64,000 nucleotides of DNA from Rosa chinensis (GCF_002994745.2 NC_037093.1:19603555-19667554), one strand, 5' to 3'; counted from the stretch's first letter, positions 48,280-59,309 are shown. Notes: a model not told the origin generated them from the letters alone. Translations and numbers: made by a program.

Positions 48280-48879
48280 GAGAGTAGTATTAGATGTACT
48301 CCTTTTGTAGATGAAAGATTACCTTTGCACAATCAATTTGGTTGCATAATGTGGATTATAACAATTTCTTCTATATATTGATCAGCTACTGTTAATTTGA
48401 TCATTTTTTATTTCAGTTTCAGCATATACAATGCATTGAATCATTCTATTAGGACAATAATAACCACAAAAAAACTGTCGTATGTGCACAATAGTCACAA
48501 TGACCCAAAAATAAAAACTGTCATCTGAATGTAAAATAGATAATAGATACTTTGAAAAACTGTTGTCTGAATGAAAGTCACACAACAGGCATAAAATAAA
48601 GCGACCTCTGAATTGCAATCACACAACAGTTTCTAGAGTCGCCCGATGTCTGAAGAACAGTCATGCAATAGCTAATGCTGTCGATAGGCTGCCGATCCCT
48701 TCACATGACGGTTCCCTACAATCGACCTTCATCAGACGGCGCCTCGATATACGACAGTCAGCATCCATATCAGACGACAGTTTTTGCCCGTCGTCTGTTT
48801 CAATTTCTGTAGTAGTGGTAATTGGTAAATAGAGAACTGCATAATGGGGATTGGGAAGGAATAAAATAGGAAAAAAAAG

Positions 48880-48943
48880 AAAAAGAAGAAGAAGAAGAAG
48901 ATATGAAGTAGAATTGCAGAAGAAGAAGAAGAAGAAGAAGAAG
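48880..48943. repeat. (GAA)n microsatellite
   Basis: Two runs of GAA/AAG units are separated by about 25 bases, in the right arm of the split hAT element. Confidence 0.9.
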
Positions 48944-49057
48944 TATCGAAGAAAACGACTAGAAAATAAAGATAGTATAGAAAGTAAAAGAGGGTTATGG
49001 GTTCTATATTGTTTTACTTCTACCGCCTAAGACGAAATAAATATAAGCTTTGAACGT

Positions 49058-49140
49058 GATGTATTGAGAGCGTCTCATGCTCTAGTGGTTGGGAGTAAGG
49101 ATTTCGTGTAAGAGGTCGGGGGTTCAAACATCGCCTCTTA
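49058..49140 (+). mobile_element. tRNA-derived SINE-like fragment
   Basis: TCTAGTGGTTGGGAGTAAGG resembles a polymerase III A box region and GTCGGGGGTTCAAACATC, about 30 bases later, resembles a B box (GGTTCAAAC). The spacing is shorter than in a full tRNA head and no cloverleaf can be completed. It lies in the right arm of the hAT element. It could also be a chance or decayed tRNA-like stretch. Confidence 0.4.
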
Positions 49141-49332
49141 CCGAATTTTGTGTATATTTTGCATATTGGGCCTGAAAAGACCGAAGACCAAACCGGCCCG
49201 TTTGGGATCGGTTTCTGTCGGTTTTCATTTTCGAAAAAAGCCCGAACCTGCCAGAACAGATTGTTTCAGGCTAGATCTTGGTTTTACCAAATTCTGGGTC
49301 CGGCCCGACCCGAGCCCAGGCCTACTAGAATC

Positions 49333-50397
49333 TACCATTGCTTCATACGTTGGACAATACACTTTGAGTGCCTGTTCAATCGAGAAACAGCTTTTATTTT
49401 CAATAGCAGCACATATAAGATAGGCTGGCGCATATAAGATAATAGCACCTTGAGTAGCACCAATGAAACGAAGAAGTGGACACTTTCCAATAATGACGAA
49501 TGAATACAATTGATCATTGTTCTTATACTAAAAAAAGAAGAAGATGGTGTTCATTTCTTTGAGAAAGTTTGGCAGTAGAAGAATAATCGAAGACACATAA
49601 AGACAAAGCTAGACAACTTGCTTTAAGCTCATATGTAATTGAAACCATAATTGTCAAAGTGTCCAGGTGCTTTGAAGATGACAAAAACATATAATTAGCT
49701 TTGATTTCTCTATGAAGCGGTGGTATGATTTCAAAAGGATTAAGCTTATAGTTGTGCATTTCAAAACTCAAACGCCATTCTTTTTCTCAGGGTCTTCCTC
49801 TGAAACCATTGTTTTGTAGCTTGGCATTCTTCTTCTCTTATATGTTCTCCAATCAATTTACTAAAAAACTGAAATTTTTCTTTGATCAATTAAGCCGTAT
49901 CCTGGTTTGCTTCGCAGGAGTAGATCAGGATATGCTTATCCTGCTTATCAGCAGGAGCATATCAGAATCTGCTTATCGGGCTCTCGGTGTTTACGTTAGC
50001 AGCAACAATCTCTCGATCCGATATGATTTTGGTTCTCTGGATAGTCAAAGCAGGGGCTTGCCAAGATACAAAGCGAGATGGTTTGCATGGATAAGAACCT
50101 TCATGGGTACCGTTTGCCTCATCTAAAATCAAAAGGGCTTTCGATTTAGCCATTGTTGGGATCAAATTTGAAAGTCGGTTTGCGAACTCAGTGCTTAGTT
50201 TTACTAAGAACTGTGGGGTAGAACTGTCTCTACTTTCACTTTCCACAAAGGGTCATTGACCCAAAGCACCAAAATAGAGCAAAATCATCCCACTTATCCC
50301 AGCAACAAATTTTTGTTCCCACTAATACAATGTAAGAGAAAAAGACACTTTTAGGTTTAACTTAATTATCAAATTACGCCCATGCCACTAATGTTAA
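49333..50397. other. Unassigned stretch with minus-strand frames
   Basis: Several minus-strand open segments occur here, the longest of 94 codons at 49962-50246 (contains FANRLSNLIPTMAKSKALLI and DEANGTHEGS). They do not join into one frame and I do not recognise them. This could be a decayed host gene interrupted upstream by the hAT insertion, since the sequence left of 43732 continues at 49325. The part at 50256-50390 repeats words found at 27560-27690, so a transposon end lies there. Confidence 0.35.
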
Positions 50398-50700
50398 TGT
50401 TTAAGATTGAGTGGTGGCCTAAGTCTTTGTTAACGCTGGTTCGATGGGCGGACCGCTACTTGCAACGTTCTCAGAGCTTTCGCTACCTGTCAAGTAAAAT
50501 ACAAAGCAGCGTTAGAGGGAGACCGCGTTGGGCGGTCTTCTCTTCTCCGATGCCTAAGTTAGTCAATGTATTTATGTTGACAGAATAACAGTAGGTAAGT
50601 AGTGAATGCGTAATTAATGAGAAGAGAGGAGAGAACCTTTTATAGGTGGGGAAGAGGCTGATCTCTTCCATGTTTTCAATGTGGGACTGATATGCTTAAG
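50398..50700 (-). mobile_element. Gypsy-type LTR remnant, minus strand
   Basis: Read on the minus strand, CACATTGAAAACATGG is followed by TATAAAAGG (TATA box, near 50636) and then ACTTAGGCATCGGAG, the same LTR hallmark seen near 4030 and 32732 in other LTRs. It ends near 50395 in ACATTAACA. The other boundary merges with the oppositely oriented element that follows. No duplication was identified. Confidence 0.5.
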
Positions 50701-51426
50701 TTCCCATCTTCTAGAGCTTCTGATGCCATATTAACGTGGCGCGTGGCAGCAGATCGGTGGTGAGCTGGGGCTCAGGCGGTAGCCTGCTTGGCTGTATTTC
50801 AGTAGGTCACTCCGCTGGTGGGAGTTGCTACCGCTGGCAGTAGCATGAGCGTGGCTCATTAGAGCTAATTATGCTTGGGAAATGCTCATGTAAGTACAAG
50901 TCCCCCAAGTCCCCAGTCAAGAAGGGCAATCTTGGTTGGGGAGTTGCCTAGCGGTTTGAAGCGTTACTTCCGCTAAACTTGCAAAAGCATAATTAGCATC
51001 AGTGCGTTGTCAACCATGGACTTACTGAGCAAATGCTTTATGCCTTTTTGGGTGGGCCCCTGCTAGGCCCCCAAGGAGTCCCCCACTCCCTGGCTAAGAT
51101 AGACCTCCGTTTGGTCGGTATATTATTTGTTGAGGGGAGTTGCACTGAGCAGAGGGTGTTGGGTAGCGAGCCCAATCTTTGGTACCCGAGTGGCAGGGGT
51201 TAACGTGCCTGATCAGGGCCGTTGTAGACTGTTGACGTGTCCCCGTGTCCTGGAGGATGTAGCCTGACCGTAACGCCGCGTGGCGGTCGTCGTTAGGATG
51301 AGGAGTTGCCTCGGGAATCGCCGTTGGCGGAAATTCTTCCTCTGATAGTAAGCGGCAAGCGGTGTCGTGGGGACCTGCTTAGTGGTAGACCAGTGAGCAG
51401 TGTTGCGCTCAGTGGAGGCTGCGTTG

Positions 51427-51686
51427 CTTGTAAGGTGAAGAGGGTGGAGTTGCGCTTAGCGGAGACTGCCTTGCTTGCAAGATGAAGGGAAAAGTTTCGC
51501 AAGCGGTGTGGCGCTTAGCGGAGACCTTCACTTGCAAGATGGAGAGAAGTTCCGCTAGCGGTGTGGCGCTTAGCAGAGACTTTCGCTTGCAAGATGAAGG
51601 GAGAAGTTCCGCTAGCGGAGACCTACGCTTGCAAGATGAAGGGAGAAGTTCCGCTAGCGGTGTGGCGCTTAGCGGAGACCTTCGAG
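51427..51686 (+). repeat. Tandem repeat in the LTR, about 42-57 bp units
   Basis: Five units begin CTTGCAAGATG (first unit CTTGTAAGGTG) near 51427, 51474, 51531, 51587 and 51629. They share GAAGTTCCGCTAGCGG and TGTGGCGCTTAGCGGAGAC. The in-phase 79-aa frame (51482-51721) is produced by the repeat and is not a gene. Confidence 0.85.
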
Positions 51687-52479
51687 GATTGGTGACCTTC
51701 TTTGATGGTTACTTCGGCTAGATGCTTCATCGAACGGCGTCCGACACGTGGCCAACATGTATTGGGATAGCCTGTGGAATAACATCCCCGCAGCACGCTC
51801 GCGTCTTTGCCATTAATGCGAGTACTTATTGATTTTGTAACCTAGGAGACGCCTCGGTTAATCCGGAGAGTAAGTGCGATCGTGGGGCACGTGTATGGCT
51901 GTCGTGCGATGTCATTTTTCAGCGGACGGCCTAGATTGGTTTGATGTTGACATAAAAAGGAGGGAAATTGAGTGGATTTTGACACTTTGCACTTTGAACT
52001 AATATCGTCGTCTTCAAGCTTTGCTCTGAGATCCGAGAAGAAGATTCTGCAATTCCGTGAAGTTATCGATCTTTGGAGGACGAGGATCTCTTGAAGTGAA
52101 GGCGAGCATCCTCAAGTGTATCGGAGTTTCCTTCTTTGAGGTTGGTGGCTTGAATCTCATCCCTGTTTTATTGGGTTTTAGTTTGTTTGCTTCTGCCAGT
52201 TTCTGTTTTTGGTATTTGGAGTGATTTTTGCCCTTCCCCGGTGTGTTCTGAGGGTGTAAAATGATGTTTAGGGATGGGTTTAGGCGTTTGATAGGGGGTT
52301 GAGGTTTCATGCTTTGTTAGATGGTCGAATCTGGGTTTGAATGTATGTGCGTATTGTTCTTGTTTTGGCACTTTCTAGGTTTTCTAGGTAAGGGTTTTCT
52401 TGATGTTCTTGGCTACAATCTGACATAGGGATAGTTTAGATCTTGTTGGCACTGACTAGTTTGGGTTTTAGGGTTTGTG

Positions 52480-53231
52480 ATGGCTAGCGTCGTAGAGGTC
52501 TAGAGCAGTGAGGATTCCGGGTCTGACGTGTCGCTGAAAGTTGCGGATAGGATTTTTATTGATTCGTTGCATCCATCTGCTCATGCAGGAACCTCACTGC
52601 AAGAACCGCTAGACATTGAACCTTTACAAACTATACCTTGGGATGTAGCCATGGCTCGAGGTGGGCGACCAGAGAGTTCTAGAACAAGGGAGGACCTTGC
52701 CGCCCGCGATTGGCCCGAAGAGAGGCTAGCGAGCAATAGTGCCACTAGCGGTTCCACTGATGGGGGAAAGACTAGCGGGGAGGAAATCGAGTAGGCCTGG
52801 GTCCTTCATGATGGCACCCCAGTGGACGAGGCGGGTGGGCCGATGACTGTAGCCGCCGTGAACAGACTAAAGCAAGTGTTTCTCCTCCCTGGGGTTGTGA
52901 AACTGCGGCCGCCGCTGAAGGACGAGAGAGAGACGATGATGCCAGTGGGGCATGCCATCGTGCACAAGGCGATCTTCCGCCAGGGAGTGACATTTCTCCT
53001 ATTGCCAAATCTCCAAATTTTGGTTTGCGAGTTCGACCTCGCGTTTGGACAGATTTGTCCTAACATGTGGCGGTTGTTGATGGCGAAGAACACGCTCAGC
53101 GTCTGTCGGGATGTGCAAGGCTGACCGTGGCAGAGGTACTGTACTTCTACGAACTTATGTATGTGAAGCACCATGGTTGCAGCAGGCAAGTGAACTTGAG
53201 TCGCCGCCAGGGGGCACGTAAGCTAATCTAG
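52480..53231 (+). pseudogene. Gypsy-type putative transposase/gag-like gene, broken
   Basis: From the ATG at 52480 one frame runs to 53124 with two in-frame TAG stops (52501, 52795). It then shifts by one base and continues as LTVAEVLYFYELMYVKHHG to 53231. The middle (FRQGVTFLLLPNLQILVCEF, then FGQICPNMWRLLMAKN) and the tail (FYELM, then SRRQGARKLI) follow the layout I recall for the 'putative gypsy type transposon' domain (Pfam PF04195). That layout is a Leu-Pro-x-Leu stretch, G-Q-x-x-P-N-x-W/Y-R, then a Y-F-Y-x-L motif and a basic K/R-rich end. This family marks non-coding or gag-only gypsy derivatives in plants. With two stops and a frameshift it is dead. Downstream reading resumes around 53240-53340 with WEYQAGLNEGEPTFR. 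Confidence 0.65.
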
Positions 53232-54560
53232 AACCTGAAGGATTCCATGTCTCGCTAGCGGGGGACCTTCTGTATTGCTACGGCGGGGTGGGAATATCAA
53301 GCGGGGTTGAATGAGGGGGAGCCTACATTCAGGATTAAGTCGGAGTTCCAACCTATCCGAGTTTGTCGCTAGCTTCCGCTGGTTGGAGTTGCCAGTTTTG
53401 TTTGTATGATGTCTCTGCTCTTTGTTCTAATCATTACTTCATTTTTTTTTTGTAGTGGGCTTGTGTTTTACCCTGACGCGAGAGGAAGTGCCGCGTGGCG
53501 AGGATTAGAGGCTGTTGGCGGAATTGCAACTTGCTCGACCTGCGCCTGCTCACCGGCTTGGAGCTGCTGATCGACTTACAATTGACGCGCGCCCTTGGTA
53601 AGTAATTTCGGCTGATGTGTGCCCTAGCTCCTTTTGTATCAGGCTGACTCGTTGTTTGTGTAGATTCTCCGCCGGGTAACAAAACGAGCAGCAGAGCTTT
53701 GGCGAACTTCTTGGAGGGCATGTATGCCTCTGGTTTGGTGGCTCAGCAAACCATCGTCGATCCACAGACACTGGCGGTGAGCCAGTCCGAGGTTCCTGTG
53801 GTGATGCCCATGCGTCATCACTCGCACATCACTTCTGCTGGCCAGACCGTGGTGTAGGTGGAGGGCCGGGCCGAACGTATAGCTGCTGGAGGGAGCCAGG
53901 CACAAGTTGCGCCCGAGACGATGAAGGAGAGAGTGCCCGCCAATTGGCATGGCTCCTAGAGGGAGCGGGTGGTTTCGAGGAGAGAAACCGTTACCATTGC
54001 GGGGTTGGAGCCACAGGTAACTTCAAGGCCTGTCGCCGTTGGCGCTACACGGGCGGTTCTGCAAAAGAAGTGGCGACAGAACAACAACAATGATGAAGAG
54101 GATGAGGTGGATGACGCGAGACCATTGGGGCCCGCCAACAGAAGAAGGCCAAGCAGGCCTCACAGCCGGTGGCTGGGGAGGTACCGCAGGGCGGTCTAGA
54201 CTCATTCTTCGCCTACGCGGAGTTTTTGACCAATCCGGAGCAGGAATTATTGTTCCATCTCTGCGAGCGGCTAAGGCTTGGCGGATTGGATAGGACCGTC
54301 CGCTCAACAGCTTTTCAACAGTCGCCGTTCAGCTCGGTGTTTGGCCATCTGTCCATCGGGTTGCATGAGTTGTTCCTGGCCCCGTTGCTAGGTCTTTCCG
54401 CGGTAATAAAGCCAAGACCAACTTCCTGGCCCCGTTGGACCAGAGGAGATCTGTCCCTCGACCTCAACATCTCCTCCACCCACTTTAGCCGTCTGGTTGA
54501 GTTTCTCCACATCGGCGTCTTGAATGACGTCGTTTGCCCAGCGTAAAAGCGTGATAGCCA

Positions 54561-55530
54561 TTCGAGCCTAACGTAGCAGCCAGGCAAGCATAGAAACCTC
54601 GCTCACAGCAGGCATGCGTGCACGCAGCACAGCGTCGTCACACCACTCTGCCCAACTCAACCAAACCTCATAGACCAATTCCACCATTTCCACCCAGCTC
54701 CGATCCCATTTTACCAAAAAAGAAAAAAGAAGAAGAAAGAAAATAATTGCTTTGGGCACCCAGAGAAAAGCTCTGGGCACCTGGTTTATCATTCTCCTCT
54801 GCCACTGGCCTGAGTCAAGCGTAGGAGAGCTGGATCGAGCACCGGAGGTCAAGAACCGAAGGTCTTGGGTAGAGCACTAGAGGGAATTGGTCCCAAATAA
54901 CGTCTGGGCTCTCCAATCCCAAACGATGACGTTGACCCTGACGACGAATCGGGGACAGAGTTCTCAAGCATCGGCATCCGGTAACCAAAATCATCTTCCG
55001 GCGATGTGGATCCTCTTCCTCTGTTGCCAGTCACCAAAATCATCTTTGGGTCCAGAATCGAGGCTGGGCCTTGTCGATCAGAATTGGAGGCGTCGGGTTG
55101 AGAAGGATGATAGCGAGAGAGAGATGGAGTTTGGAGAGAGTCGGGTTGCAGAAGAACGTTGATGTCGTCGGCGTGGAGTCTCGATCTCGTTTTGGGTGGA
55201 GTGGGGTCCGATGCCGAGGTTGGAGAGGAGTGTGGCGTCGTTTTGGGTGGAGTGGCCCATCGGAGAATGGGGAGGGGCCGTCGCTGTGGAAGAGAAAAAG
55301 AAGAAGAGGCGGGTCACCGTTGGTGAGCGAGAGAGAGAGAGAGAGAGAAAGAAAAAAGAGAAAAAAATAATATAGAAAAAGGAAGTGAGGGGTATAAATG
55401 TCATTTTGGACCTGTTGTGTGAGATTTGCAAAGAATAAGGACTATCCAGTTTAATTTAAAAGGCGAGAGACTAAACTGTTTTTCAGGGCAAAGTTTGAGG
55501 AGTAACAAGTATTTAGTCCTAAAAAAGATT
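54561..55530. other. Repeat-derived stretch ending in a TIR-like terminus
   Basis: GA-rich and CT-rich low-complexity DNA with overlapping frames on both strands (94 and 117 aa minus, 99 aa plus). The right end, in reverse complement, reads AGGACTAAATACTTGTTACT and is similar in style to Mutator MITE ends such as that at 42680, but no left partner was found. I see no supported gene. Confidence 0.45.
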
Positions 55531-55667
55531 TATTTATTTATTTTTATTTTTTTTCACTCTTTTGGTTTTGGACCAATTACTACAAATACTCCATCTAAAC
55601 ATCTAAATCCACGGATTCTAGGAAAAAGTTTATACGAATCTATTTATATAAAATCTTGATCAATTTA

Positions 55668-56142
55668 GTAGAATGTGGCTCTATGCCGGTAATAAGCACC
55701 TAAGGACGTGGTCTCTGTTCAGGACTACACTTTTTGTGTGCCTGGTCTGCCCTATTTAGGAGGCAAGTTCCTTGTTTTGTCAAATGGTCGCAACCTCCTA
55801 GTGGCAGGATGAAACTAAGTGTTATGGGACTAGTTTTCTGGTAGCAACATAGTGGGAAAGCTGATCTTATTAGTATATTATGGGTTCAAGTAAGCATTTA
55901 CTTTCCAGTATGTCGCCATATTTGTAAAGTGAATAGAGTAGACAGAAATGCACTCTTCGCTAATTGGTGCTTGTTAGAATACATATTTTTTATTGAGACT
56001 CTCGTTATTATCTCGAGATGTTCTCCTTATGCTTATTGTAATTTGGGGTTTAGATATCATGACCCTCCCCCCAATGTATTCTGCGGTTTGATTAATGGTA
56101 AAGGCTTAAGGGCAATTGTTCTGGCCCTCTTTAAACAAAAAA
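55668..56142 (+). mobile_element. 5'-truncated LINE copy with TSD and short A tail
   Basis: This is the same 3' sequence as in the 9346-10399 element (CTCTATGCCGGTAATAAG, CCTAGTGGCAG, CAACATAGTGGGAAA, TGCTTATTGTAATTT), ending in a 9-A run. Flanks share AAATCTTGAT-AATTT (55651-55667 and 56143-56159, 15 of 17 matching). It contains only 3' untranslated sequence. Confidence 0.75.
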
Positions 56143-56164
56143 AAATCTTGATAAATTTTAAAAA

Positions 56165-57650
56165 TGATTAAATTCAGTTTACCCCCCCTGAGGTTTTGGG
56201 GGTAACTTCATGTTAGTCTTTATGGTCTCAATTTAATCAGAAACACCCCTGAACTTTCTAATTTCAGTCAGCCGTGTCCAAACCACCAAATTGGACGTTA
56301 ACTCTAACAATGGGGCCCACTTTATGGGGTAAAATTGTCATTTGAAGACAAAAAAACTGGAGACAAAAAAAAATCTATCTTCTTCTTCCTTCAATCTCAC
56401 TCCGAGTCTCTCTCTCCTCTCTCTAACCTGTTATGATCTCATTTCCCATTTCACCTCCCTCTTAACTCCCTCACCCAGACACTCCAAACCCTAGAGTCCT
56501 AATCCCCAAACCCTTCTTCCTCTACCTCAATCCCACAAACCCAAAAACCGCAAGACCCATCTCTTCTCTCTAATTGGGTCCGATCCATTTTGAGTCTCGC
56601 AGCGTGCGAGCTTTTTGGAGGGTCTGAATCTGTCCCCATCACCATGTCGATGTGGGTTCTAACAAGAAGCATATTCACAGCCTCTCTCCATAAGTCTTCG
56701 ATCTTCTGCTCGTTTTTGCAATTATGATTTCCTTGAATTGCACAACTCATTGGCTTCGCAAAACCTGTTTCTCAACAAACTAATCTCCTTCCATTGCGAA
56801 TTTTAGAGTTTCTGCCAGCTGGTGCCTTGGGTTCGCTCTGAATTGACTGAATTCTCACCGGAAATGGGGTTTGTTATAACACTTGAAATTTAATTACTTT
56901 GAGGTTCAGACTATAAGGTACAAGAAGTTGAACAGTTTATCTACTCACAATTTCGCGACAGTTTTACCTGGAGATTCAGTGGCCAAACTTGTTGTTGCAA
57001 ATGGTGTCTTCAACTTCTTGAACTTATATAACACTTTATTGGTCTAGAGGCTTGTGTTGGCTGGTGGACCTCTGCTCACCCAATCCTCATCGACCAAGCT
57101 CTCTTTTGTCTCAACAAGCGTGAATTCTCATTCAAGATCCAGCTCATCATCTTCCTTGAAGAGTTCTCCGGCTCGCACTTCACATTCGACCCAGATTCTT
57201 TTCTTGTTCTTCATTTTGTGTTCTTGGTTTTTTGTTTTCCTCATTTGTTGTGTCTTATTAAGTGTTCTGTAGCCACCAGGTATGAAGGAAGTGGTGGTTT
57301 TGTGAGATGAATTTGATTCTGTGATGGTTTTCTAGTGGTTGATTTGGTTTTGTAAGTGATCGGTTTCAAAAACAGGGGAGAGTGATTATTGTGTGTTTTG
57401 CAGCTTTTGCCCTCTACTTACGAGTTCAGGTATCAAGGAAGAAGATAAGGGCTAAAAATGCAATTTAACTCCTCAGGTGGGTCCAAAATTTGAAAGTGAA
57501 TGTCCAATTAGCAGTTAGCGTTCAATTTGGACGGTTTGGATACGGCTGACTGAAATTGGAAAGCTCAGGGGTGTTTCTAATTAAATTGAGACCATAGGGA
57601 CTAACATGAAATTACCCCCAAACCTCAGGGGGGTAAACTGAATTTAATCC
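56165..57650. mobile_element. Mutator-like element (1486 bp) with long TIRs and 9-bp TSD
   Basis: Left end (T)GATTAAATTCAGTTTACCCC and right end GGGTAAACTGAATTTAATCC pair over about 170 bp, including GGTTTGGATACGG and GGGTGTTTC words. A perfect 9-bp duplication TTTTAAAAA flanks it (56156-56164 and 57651-57659). It has inserted immediately after the A tail of the 55668 LINE copy. The interior includes CT-rich leader-like sequence and an 83-aa minus frame (56499-56750) and a 72-aa plus frame, none recognised. A captured gene fragment (Pack-MULE) is possible but unproven. Confidence 0.85.
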
Positions 57651-57659
57651 TTTTAAAAA

Positions 57660-57985
57660 TTCTACAAATCTATCAAAAAGTCTTTACAAATCAATAAAAT
57701 TCATAAACTCTTTTGAAATCTATCACTTAGACAAAATCCACCAAAATCCAATACACTGCCTAGTCTCTCACTATAGTGAAAGTTGGGGCCTTATGAGTTC
57801 TTTCAGCTTCGACCTGGAGAAGTTTTTTAGCCCTAGAACTATGCAAATTAATCTATTTTCTTAAGTAGAAATATAAAGAAACCAAAGGCTTGGGATTAGT
57901 GTAATACCTTAAGTCGCACATCAGTAATGCATTGACAATAACTATAATAGAAAGGCTTAAGAATCTAAAAGTCAATAATGTTCAC
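57660..57985. other. Short AT-rich intergenic stretch
   Basis: No coding sequence or repeat pairing was recognised. Confidence 0.4.
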
Positions 57986-58146
57986 CCGGTCAGTTGCTGA
58001 CCAAATAAATTGTGCTCAACCACCCTTAGATGTAAATTCAATTGTGGAGAGAATTATTATTAAGTTAAGTTGTTTTGTTTTCCACCATTGGATTTACATC
58101 CAACAGTGATTGAACACAATTTTTTGGTCAGCAACTGATCGGATAA
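57986..58146. mobile_element. Fold-back MITE, about 160 bp
   Basis: The left arm CGGTCAGTTGCTGACC and following TTGTGCTCAA pair with the right arm TTGAACACAA and GGTCAGCAACTGATCGG. The inner part (GATGTAAATTCA against TGGATTTACATCC) also pairs. The unit could form a hairpin nearly its whole length. Target duplication unclear. Confidence 0.7.
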
Positions 58147-58739
58147 ACACCACTTATCTAAAAGTAACTTCAGCTAGCACTTTTGAATGAGACATTGGCT
58201 CGTTACATATGATTTGGCTAACCTCTTAAAATTCTAAATTGGTGATGGACGAAGTATTCGAAGTTAGTGATGGAATACTTATCGCATCAGCCTTCACCAT
58301 GTTCTATACAAGCTCATTATCTATGCTTTGGTTAACCTCTTAAAATTCTAAACAAAGAAGGAAAATTGGCCGAAATTAGAAAACGATTGTCAAGGAATTG
58401 AAAGCAGAAGGTAAAAGTTGAAAAATAATGTCTAATTTCTATATTTAATTAATCCAAAAATTATATAATTGGTAAAATAATCATATACAATTAAGTAGTA
58501 TGAAAAGAATATATAATCAATAACATCAACGATACTAAATAAATGTATATAATGTCTAGAAAAAAAAAAACTTTAACTAAATCGAGGCTTATGTTAAACA
58601 CCAAAGCCTTAACAAATACTGATGGTTGAATGACACTCACCTCTAAGATACAACGTCTTTAGTCTTGTGAAAGCAACAATACAATTTTATAAGAATCGGC
58701 AAACCAAGATTAGGTTGAAACTCTATCATATATATGCAA
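58147..58739. other. AT-rich intergenic stretch
   Basis: The phrase ACCTCTTAAAATTCTAAA occurs twice (about 58221 and 58337). Otherwise nothing was recognised. Confidence 0.4.
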
Positions 58740-59120
58740 GACACATAATTATCTAAATTCTCTCTAGTTTATAGTGTCTAAGAAGTGAGTTGTTTTTCTC
58801 AAGTGTGTTCATTGTAGTATCTATAAATGACTGTGAGGTTTCTTTTTACATTCATATTGTTGTTACCATTTCCAAAGTGGTTGTGAACTAGTGTAGGTTG
58901 GGATGTGAGGTCTTGTTTCAAGCTTTGAAAAACCTGCAAAGACCTACTATTAAGGGAAATGTCATGTATGTCGATTGATAACTCTCCGACGCTCAAGTCG
59001 GGTGGTTAATGATTTTGGCAAAGCAAGAGTGTTAAATGAGAGAATTCTAACTTAAATGGGGTATATGCTAGTATATATAGCAAGCTTGCCTTGAAGACGT
59101 TAAAATCTTACCAATGTGGG
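58740..59120 (-). mobile_element. Possible LTR promoter/leader, minus strand
   Basis: On the minus strand a TATATATAC box (near 59078) is followed, 90 bases later, by ACTTGAGCGTCGGAGAG and, further on, TCTTTGCAGGT, wording common in R/U5 of plant gypsy LTRs. Ends not found. The 65-aa frame at 58799-58996 lies in this leader and is not a gene. Confidence 0.4.
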
Positions 59121-59309
59121 GGTCATATGATTAGAACATGTCATTGTACATATGGAGAATATTTACTCCAACGATAGTTCTTAAGAATAGCATAGGTCAA
59201 GTGTTCTCACAGGACCCGAAAATTATGCTTGTCAGCCTGTTGTGGACAAATTTAGTAGCATGTCTACTCGGGCTGGTCATGGTACTTACTCCTATTGCCA
59301 TGAACTGGG

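Larger units (their letters stand above)
44566..48817. mobile_element. CACTA transposon carrying host gene fragments (Pack-CACTA type)
   Basis: The left end begins CACTACTACAAAAATTCAAT and the right end inverts to CACTACTACAGAAATTGAAA. A perfect 3-bp duplication GTA (44563-44565 and 48818-48820) frames the 4252-bp element. Subterminal arrays of ACGACG/CGTCTGA words occur at both ends, in both orientations, as expected for CACTA. No transposase domain is seen. Instead the interior looks like a spliced gene: a CT-rich leader, an ATG exon, and several open segments bounded by AG and GT dinucleotides. These are described separately. Confidence 0.85.
43732..49324. mobile_element. hAT-type element split by a CACTA element
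   Basis: Perfect 8-bp duplications CTAGAATC flank the unit (43724-43731 and 49325-49332). The left end begins TAGGGGTGGGCGTCCAGACC; the right end inverts to TAGGCCTGGGCTCGGGTCGG, a partial match. The region beside the right end (GGCCTGAAAAGACCGAAGACC at 49167) also pairs with the left terminus. Without the inserted CACTA element it is about 1.34 kb and non-coding. Two short frames at 44043-44252 and 44290-44472 have no recognisable motif. Confidence 0.8.
50720..54560 (+). mobile_element. Gypsy-type retrotransposon remnant (LTR plus gag-like region)
   Basis: A long LTR-like region (about 50720-52170) is rich in GCTAGCGG words and contains a tandem repeat (51427-51686). A CATAAAAAGG promoter-like box lies near 51951. 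Downstream is a broken frame with a gypsy-type putative transposase/gag domain (52480-53231). Next comes a segment with a likely intron (GTAAGTAATT near 53599, TTGTGTAG near 53664), and then more weak frames. No protease, integrase or reverse transcriptase domain is visible, and no second LTR is found before 54560, so it is a truncated or large non-autonomous derivative. Confidence 0.55.

Noticed and set aside
49058..49140. A complete tRNA gene
   Set aside because: A and B box-like words are present, but the arms cannot form a cloverleaf; kept only as a SINE-like fragment.
52772..54587. Several 90-127 aa minus-strand frames in GC-rich sequence
   Set aside because: They are antisense to the gypsy-type coding trace and show no known motif.
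54561..55530. Complete Mutator element
   Set aside because: Only the right terminus has Mutator-like wording; no left partner or 9-bp duplication was found.
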